Below are positions 36,901 to 42,409 of a stretch of 42,409 bases of DNA, in pieces. Origin of the DNA: Saprospiraceae bacterium (lineage in GTDB: Bacteria > Bacteroidota > Bacteroidia > Chitinophagales > Saprospiraceae); assembly GCA_016722295.1 (NCBI GenBank), contig JADKGL010000031.1, positions 1 through 42,409 of the forward strand. The letters run 5' to 3'. Under the pieces are notes generated by a model. That model was not told where the DNA came from and made no database searches. It was given only the letters and a program-made list of their open reading frames with translations. The translations under genes and the position numbers were made by a program. Position 1 is the first letter of the stretch; every line of letters starts with the position of its first letter.

Positions 36901-38335
36901 TACGCCATTGGTTTAAACATTTTACCTTCAATACCTTGTAATGTAAATATTGGTAGATACACTATTAAAATAATGATCTGTCCGAAGACTGCGCTATTCA
37001 TCATTTTACTTGCAGAATGTTTAACTTCTTCATCCATTTGACTAGTATGTAAAACATTCACATGTTTGAATTTATTATTATGTCCAAGTTGATGCATGAC
37101 AGCTTCGACAATGATCACTGCTCCATCTACGATCAACCCAAAATCCAAAGCGCCTAGACTCATTAAATTACCACTTACTCCAAATGCATTCATCATACAT
37201 ATAGCAAACAACATCGCTAACGGAATCACAGAAGCAACCAATAATCCAGCTCTCAAATTGCCTAAAAAAGTACTAAAACAAATACAACAATAAGGGCTCC
37301 CTTCTATAAATTTTTCTCTACTGTTCCTATAGCATTATTGACCATTTTTGTTCGGTCTAAAAAGGCTTCAATTTTACACCTTCTGGCAATGTTTTTTGGA
37401 TTTGTTCGATTCTCTCTTTGACATTTTTAATCACCTGGCTACTGTTAGCCCCTTTAAGCATCATGACTATAGCACCAGACACTTCACCCTCATCATTATA
37501 GCACATGGCTCCATATCGAGTCGCATGTCCTAATTTTACTTCAGCAATGTCTCTAATAAATAGAGGTGTGGTTCGATTTCTTTGTATTGTGCTTATGTTT
37601 TCTATATCTGTGATACTTCCTACCAAGCCTTCACTTCTAATATACAATACCGTCGCTCCTTTTCAATATATGCTCCACCTGTATTTTGATTATTGTTTTC
37701 TACAGCGCTGAATACATCGTGTATTGTGATGCCATGAGCATTCAATTTATTAGGCTGTATTGCAATCTCAAATTGTTTGAGTTTTCCACCAAAACTGCTC
37801 ACTTCTGCAACTCCCTTGTACACCCAATAATTGTCTCCTTACGATCCAATCTTGAATGGTGCGCAGTTGCATTGCATCATATTTTTTCGTACCCTTTTTT
37901 AGGCTTGACCACATACTGGTAAATCTCCCAAGTCCAGTGGATACTGGTCCTAACGTTGGAATGCCAATGCCTGTTGGATTTGGGTTTGGACGTTCTGCAA
38001 TCTCTGCAACTTGTTGCCTTGCCCAATAAATATCTGTCGCATCATCAAATACTATAGTCACTAATGATAAGCCAAATCGCGAAAAACTTATCTCTTTAAG
38101 TCCTGAAATATTACTATTAGCTTGTTCAATCGGAAATGTGACCAGTCGCTCAATATCTGTTGCTCCAAAAGAAGGGGCAATAGTGATCACTTGCACTTGA
38201 TTGTTGGTGATGTCGGGAACAGCATCAATAGGTAGTTTTGTAGTTTGATAACTACCAAAACCAATTAGACCTATAATAAATAGGTCAATGATGAGTTTAT
38301 TTTTTATGGAAAACTCAATAATTTTTAGAAAGCAT
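33999..38335 (-). pseudogene. CzcA-type heavy-metal RND pump fused to a TolC-like channel domain, frame broken at many points
   Basis: The stretch encodes one protein of about 1445 residues, the length of the Bacteroidota CzcA-TolC fusions. Conserved blocks in order: KLPIDAVPDITNNQVQ (near 38.23 kb), RTIQDWIVRRQLLG, GANSSQVIKNVKERI, the pore motif DFGLIVDGAVIIVE (37.11-37.15 kb), GGEFIPALEEGDFA, RPVLMTAFVASLGFLP. Then comes a signal-peptide-like stretch, and a TolC-like outer-membrane factor (ITYDEAIRIAVQNNHQLKNEQL) to the end. DFGxxxDGA fits divalent metals (Zn, Co, Cd, Ni) rather than copper. Open pieces lie at 37768-38196, 37620-37823, 37357-37647, 36900-37256, 36522-36884, 34792-36387 and 33999-34811, linked by at least twelve 1-nt indels and one nonsense codon (36900-36902). 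The start is ATG 38335. Either a pseudogene or sequence error. Confidence 0.85.
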
Positions 38336-38423
38336 AATCTATACTAGTTATGAAAAATTTAATAAAATATTTTAGTCAAAACATTGCGAACAATATTTTG
38401 AATTCAAGAAAAATAAATATTTA

Positions 38424-38811
38424 TTAAATTGATTTTGGTGGTTGCCAGATTGCAACGAGAAAGGACGTAGAATAGTCGAAAGAATGATCAAAGAATTTTT
38501 TGCTTGCCTTCTTTGATGATGATTTTTTCCTTTTTAGACGAAATCAGTAAAATTTGCACAAATCGTGACAAAACTGATAGAAGATAATGTTATTGATTTG
38601 AAGGCAACTGCATATCCTTATCATAATCTTCATCAATAGGATTCTATTTGCATAATCATATCTAAAAATTCTAAAAAGACTAAGATTGGCATTTTCAAGT
38701 TTTATGCTCTTGGTAATGTCGAACAAGCATAGGCAGCTTCAGCAATTCCATCAAATGTGTTGCTGAAAACAGATAAGCTGTTAGGAATAACAAAGAGAAT
38801 ATATTCTTCAC
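38424..38811 (-). pseudogene. Small conserved exported protein ending in IWQPPK, heading the efflux operon; frame broken
   Basis: Reading across frames from GTG 38811 gives a hydrophobic leader (KNIFSLLFLTAYLFSA), MELLKLPMLVRHYQEHK, LENANLSLFRFLDM, PIDEDYDKDMQLPFKSI, a lysine-rich stretch, then FDHSFDYSTSFLVA and IWQPPKSI before TAA at 38424. I recall small proteins of this type, about 125 residues with ELLKLP...HYxEHK and a terminal IWQPPK, encoded next to CzcA-type pumps in Bacteroidota; their function is unknown. At least four 1-nt shifts are needed in 390 nt. The czcA start lies 88 nt downstream. A periplasmic metal-binding role is possible, given the His and acidic residues, but unproven. 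Confidence 0.65.
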
Positions 38812-39132
38812 TTCTGCAAATATAAGACACTTGTTAAATTTGAAATTGAATTTTTGTTAATTGAACTTACTAATTTTTTCTACCCTGAATTTTAAATACA
38901 TTTAATAGGCTAAGGAAAAAATAACGAATAAAATCCTTGACGTTATTTTTTTCAATTTGGTCAATAGATTCAGCATTTGTAATGAAATAAAGATAGATAC
39001 AGGACTAAGGTGTATTTTACTTTGGTATAACATAATTCTGCGTGAAGGATATGTAGGGCAGCACAACGTGCTGGTGCAAAGCTACGGAACCCCGAAATAG
39101 CCTGACCCGATAGGGAGCACGCCATAATAGTT
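38812..39132. other. Non-coding gap of about 320 nt
   Basis: It lies between the small efflux-operon gene and DUF2480. The part up to about 39030 is very AT-rich with no recognisable gene. The last 90 nt are markedly GC-rich and palindromic (see 39041-39120). Confidence 0.5.
39041..39120. repeat. GC-rich palindromic intergenic element
   Basis: These 80 nt are 56% G+C (45 of 80) in surroundings that are strongly AT-rich. They contain the perfect hairpin CAGCAC-AAC-GTGCTG (39059-39073) and TAGGGCAGCAC echoed by TAGGGAGCAC at 39111-39120. No other copy is in the window. The composition and position directly after the DUF2480 stop suggest a dispersed REP-like unit, but that is inference. Confidence 0.4.
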
Positions 39133-39666
39133 TTAATAAATGTATTGCTTAATTTTTCTTTTGTAAATCGGTACTGTGGAGCAGGGTTCGCCATACATAA
39201 TGCTTGATGGCTAAGGTAAGAGTTGATTCGTCAATTCTAAATATGCGGATGCTGGAACAAAGCGTTCACTGCATCCTTTATGACGATTTTTTTTATCTTT
39301 AAACTCTCCGAAATTTAGTGTTGAAATGGTCTCATGCATAAGCTGAATCAAAACTTGTTCTTCTGTTCCAAAAGAATTCCTTTGACATGTGAATGCGCAT
39401 GTTGTGTGATCAACATATACGCCCATGTCGGTATGATTGCATCATTTGAACAATGTACTGTAAAAATACAATCGCGATATTCATTTCCAATCAAGTGCCT
39501 TCATCGCAGCACGAAAATCTAGTTCTTTTAATAGTAATTCACGAAATAAGAATTGCTTAATATCAAAAGGTTTAATGGTCTCCTTGGGTAAAAAGTCTTC
39601 TGGCTTAATGGTGATTAATGCACTTTGGGCAACTTTATTGACTAATATAGTTTCGTCACTATTCAT
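39133..39666 (-). pseudogene. DUF2480 family protein, frame broken
   Basis: The joined frames read as one DUF2480 protein of about 177 residues. In order: NKVAQSALITIKPEDFLP and FDIKQFLFRELLLKELDFRAA (39481-39666), then IFTVHCSNDAIIPTWAYM, FGTEEQVLIQLMHETISTL, FKDKK, KGCSERFVPASAYLELTNQL, IMYGEPCSTVPIYKRK and the stop at 39133. DUF2480 is a conserved Bacteroidota family without a known function; the C-terminal PCSTVPIYK is its clearest mark. ATG 39666 overlaps the end of scpB by 8 nt, so the two are translationally coupled. At least three shifts interrupt it. Confidence 0.8.
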
Positions 39667-40294
39667 CTTCTCCTATGATTTCTGTGATTGCGGCATTCGG
39701 TCTGATAATATCTACTGCTTGTTCCTCTATTGGGCTTGGTTCTCCGATCTCTTGGCTCGGCATGTGGAAGTCTTTACTCTTTGGAAGCTCAGTAAGGCTC
39801 TTTAATCCAAAATACTCCATGAAGCGTTGGCTAGTTCCAAACAAAATTGGTTTGCCTGGACCTTCACTTCGCCCTGTAATTTCTATGAGTTCTTTCTCTA
39901 ATAGTTTCTGAATAGAGTGATCACTATTCACACCTCGAATTTGTTCTATTTCTGATTTGGTCACTGGTTGTTTATATGCCACAATGGCTAAAGACTCCAT
40001 TGCGGCTCTTGTAAGTTTTTTTCGATTGTTCAATTTTATATGCTCTGCAATTAAATTGAAGCGAGTCCAAACTTCTGACAAGAAACTGGTATCCTCCTGC
40101 AATTTCTTTCAACTCCAATGCCGTATTCTTCGGTTTGTATCTAGATTCCGATGGTCTACAATGCAGATTCGATCTCTCTGCAGGTATGCTCAAGGCTGAA
40201 CTATTCTCTATACAATACTTGTCTCCGATAAGCCAGTCGGATTGGGCGATGCAAATATTAAACTCTCGATAGCTGGTACAAAGTTCTTTTCCAT
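39659..40294 (-). pseudogene. scpB: Segregation and condensation protein B, frame broken in its first half
   Basis: ScpB is the winged-helix partner of ScpA in the SMC condensin complex that organises the chromosome. The second half is intact from about 40082: NNRKKLTRAAMESLAIVAYKQPVTKSEIEQIRGV and IQKLLEKELIEITGRSEGPGKPILFGTS. The first half lies in other frames: ATG 40294 opens MEKNFVPAIESLIFASPNP, and NTALELKEIAGGYQFL comes just before the intact part. At least three 1-nt shifts separate them. Total length would be about 211 residues, normal for ScpB. A conserved housekeeping gene broken like this argues for sequence error. Confidence 0.85.
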
Positions 40295-40584
40295 ATAAGT
40301 ACTTGCCAAAATTACTGTGAAGCGTCGGGATTACAAAAAATCCGTAAAATAAGTAAAAGCCAATGCCTTAGGCTAAAAAAACAGGGCACTACTAAAGCAG
40401 CACCCTGCATAGCCCCAAAAAACCAATTGAAAACTTTGTACTTTTCTGCCTGTTACGGTGGCATTGACCCATTACTACTCTGTTATAGCAATGGTGTCAA
40501 GTTTAAATCTTTAGACTTCGAAAAAAATGCTTGGTCACATTCGACATCTATAAAGTACATTTGTATTTAATTTTAATAAAAAAC
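40295..40584. other. Divergent intergenic region between scpB and radA
   Basis: About 290 nt hold the starts of scpB (minus) and radA (plus). CAGGG and CCCTG (about 40382-40409) can form a short stem. I find no convincing promoter or small gene, and base errors here would hide them. Confidence 0.4.
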
Positions 40585-41982
40585 ATTGTCAAGGCTAAAT
40601 CAATCTTCTACTGTTCTACTTGTGGTGCCCAGTCCCTAAATGGATGTAGATGCCCATCCTGTGATACTTGGAACAGCTATCCAGAAGAACTCAAAATCGT
40701 AGATCAAATAGACAATCCTATCCGAACTTCTTGGAAATCAGGTAATTCAGATCAAAAACCAAAGCATGCAATAAGGTTGGATCAAATCCAAAATAGAAAC
40801 CTCAAGCGGATCGACACTTCATGATAGAATTGAATCGTGTACTTGGAGGCGGACTGGTCAAAGGATCTGTAATCCCTGTTATTAGGGACAGTGATAGAAT
40901 CGGAAAATCTACACTTCTGCTCCAAATTTCTATGTCTCTCAAAATGAGTAAAACCCCTTTATGTGTCTGGGAAGAAAGTGAAGAGCAAATTTCTCTCAGA
41001 GCAAAAAAGACTTGGGAAAAATTCTGATCGATGTTTTTACTTCCAGAAACTCATTTGGATTTCATTTTAGTAGAAGCCACTGTCTTAGAGCCAGAAGTGT
41101 TGATAATCGATTCGATCCAAACACTATCCTCACCATTGCTTGAATCTGCTCCTGGTACAGTTTCACAAAGATAAGGGGATTGTACAAACAAAATTGATTC
41201 CTTCCCATAAAGAGACAAAAAAGACATCAGTTTCTTAATAGGACGTATTACAAAAAAGAAGACGTTATAGCCGGACCAAAATTATTGGAACACATGGTCC
41301 GATACCGTGCTTCACTTTGGGAAATCGACATTATAGCTATCGCAATTTCTTAGAACGTTGAAAAATCGATTTGGAAGCACTGACGAATTATCAATTTTAT
41401 GAAATGTCTTCAGCGGGACTAAAACCCATCTCCAATCCTTCAGAAATACTTTTATCCCAACATGAAAGACCGTCTTAGCGGATCGGCTATTGCCGCGACA
41501 GTAGGACTGAGACCTTTGCTGCTTGGACTCAGGCTATGCTTAGTAGGAGGCAACTATTTACGGTACTCCGCAGCGCGTTACTGACCGGATTTGATGCGAG
41601 AGAAGATTATCCATGTTGTTAGCTGTGTTAGAAAAACGATGTGGATTCCATATTGGACAACAAGATGTTTTTAAATTTGGCTAATTGGCGTAAAATCAAT
41701 GATCCCGCATTGGATCTAGCGGTGATAGCAACAGTGATTTCTTCTTTAGAGGATAATCCCATTGCATAGACAGATTTGTTTTTGTGGTGAAGTCGGTTTG
41801 TCTGGTGAAATTCAGGCAGTATCTCGGATTGATCTAAAGTTCGGGAGGCTGAGCGAATGGGATTTCAGGCGATCTGTATTTCAAAAATGCAATGTAAAAA
41901 CTGGGAAGAAAAAAATACAAAAATAAAAGTGGTCAGTTTGACTACTGTAAATGAGCTCTACAGAAAAGTATTTTCAAAATAA
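40585..41982 (+). pseudogene. radA: DNA repair protein RadA, frame broken throughout
   Basis: RadA is a RecA-like helicase that extends branch migration during recombination repair. Joined frames give about 466 residues: the zinc finger CSTCGAQ...RCPSC (40.60-40.66 kb), IELNRVLGGGLVKGSV, IGKSTLLLQ, EESEEQISLRAK, LIIDSIQTLSSPLLESAPGTVSQ, the RadA signature KNRFGSTDE (about 41.36 kb), EMSSAGLKPISNPSE, then the Lon-like domain with LLAVLEKRCGFHIGQQDVF, LDLAVIATVISSLEDNPI and FFCGEVGLSGEIQAVSRIDL. At least ten shifts interrupt it, and the Walker A glycines before IGKST are altered (RDSDRIGKST). The frame opens at ATT 40585, where ATG would be expected. Confidence 0.85.
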
Positions 41983-41990
41983 AAAATCAA

Positions 41991-42409
41991 ATGCCAAAAT
42001 AAATATATAGTTGACCCACATTTAAAATCTTGGATATCATATGATGCATCGTGTCATTTCCCTATTCAAAATATTCCATTAGGTATTTTCTCCAATGAAG
42101 ATAAAACAAAACTGTGTCTGCACGATCATCGGTGATACAGTAATTGATATTCATAAGTTATTACTTATGATAACATTGCAGAATGTAAAAACGTCCAAAC
42201 CTATAAAAGGACTTTTATAGAAAATGATTATTGCAATGATTTATTCCAAGAAAGAATCTGTAGTACAGGCGTTACGAGCACAAATAGTGGAATTATTTGA
42301 TGCAAAGAAATGAACAACATTATAGAAAAATGATCCAACACACGCACTGCATGATGTTTCTACTGTGCAACTTCATATCCCAATAAAAATCCCTAACTAC
42401 ACAGATTTT
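41991..42409 (+). pseudogene. Fumarylacetoacetase-like gene, 5' part only, frame broken
   Basis: Nine nt after radA, ATG 41991 begins MPK. Across frames follow VDPHLKSWISYDASCHFPIQNIPLGIFSNEDKT, GDTVIDIHK, ESVVQALRAQIVELFDAKK, HALHDVSTVQLHIPIKIPNYTDF to the window edge. The FPIQNIPLGIFS and GDTVIDIHK blocks are those of the N-terminal domain of fumarylacetoacetases, which split fumarylacetoacetate in the last step of tyrosine breakdown. About 140 of the usual 420 residues are present. At least five shifts occur in 420 nt. The catalytic domain is outside the window. Confidence 0.7.

Noticed and set aside
38817..38824. TATATTTG -7 box just before the small efflux-operon gene
   Set aside because: It ends only 5 nt before the GTG used as start, has no -33 element at normal spacing, and the local sequence is unreliable.
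38970..39194. Minus-strand open frame of 74 codons beginning MANPAPQYRF
   Set aside because: It reads the end of DUF2480 (EPCSTVPIYK) in the wrong frame and then the GC-rich non-coding element.
1..42409. tRNA, rRNA, CRISPR arrays, insertion sequences, toxin-antitoxin or defence genes
   Set aside because: I looked for cloverleaf ends, regular direct repeats, transposase motifs and known defence domains in gaps and genes and found none. Weak or short examples could be missed by eye.

Overview
The window is an AT-rich stretch of a Bacteroidota chromosome, probably Saprospiraceae or a near relative. The evidence is two secreted proteins with type IX secretion (T9SS) C-terminal sorting domains, a TonB receptor with a carboxypeptidase-like N-terminal domain next to a DUF4249 lipoprotein, DUF3810 and DUF2480 proteins, a fused CzcA-TolC efflux protein, the miaB / sigma-54 activator / lptE gene order, and TAnnTTTG -7 promoter boxes with few Shine-Dalgarno sequences. 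I see no tRNA, rRNA, transposase, prophage or CRISPR.

Layout. 1-4.6 kb, minus strand: the start of an EI24/CysZ-like membrane protein, an unknown 462-aa protein, ribosomal protein S16, an Hsp15-like S4 protein, a DUF58 protein and thioredoxin. 4.6-5.7 kb, plus strand: a DUF3810 membrane metallopeptidase. 5.7-14.8 kb, minus strand: a kelch-type T9SS cargo protein, prmA, folD, lptE, a sigma-54 activator, miaB and a YfhO-type membrane protein. 15.0-16.9 kb, plus strand: two tandem DUF3575-like outer-membrane proteins and a lipoprotein. 16.9-27.1 kb, minus strand: a permease/M1-peptidase fusion with its ABC ATPase, a class C beta-lactamase-fold T9SS protein, a GNAT acetyltransferase, a DUF4249 lipoprotein and a TonB receptor. 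27.3-30.7 kb, minus strand: tex and two small envelope proteins. 30.9-32.5 kb, plus strand: an unknown secreted protein. 32.9-38.8 kb, minus strand: a heavy-metal RND efflux operon made of a small IWQPPK protein, a CzcA-TolC fusion and an adaptor. 39.1-40.3 kb, minus strand: DUF2480 and scpB. 40.6-42.4 kb, plus strand: radA and the start of a fumarylacetoacetase-like gene.

Genes from the left edge to about 34.85 kb read cleanly. From there to the right edge every gene is broken by single-base indels, many in short homopolymers and several in compensating pairs, and the damage gets denser towards the end. Because unrelated housekeeping genes (scpB, radA) share the damage, I think low sequence quality at a contig end is likelier than biological decay, but the sequence alone cannot settle it. 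Those genes are listed as broken and their reconstructed identities are given.

I found no clearly new defence or mobile system. The units most worth following are the ATPase plus permease/M1-peptidase pair, the small conserved gene that leads the efflux operon, and a GC-rich palindromic element near 39.1 kb.
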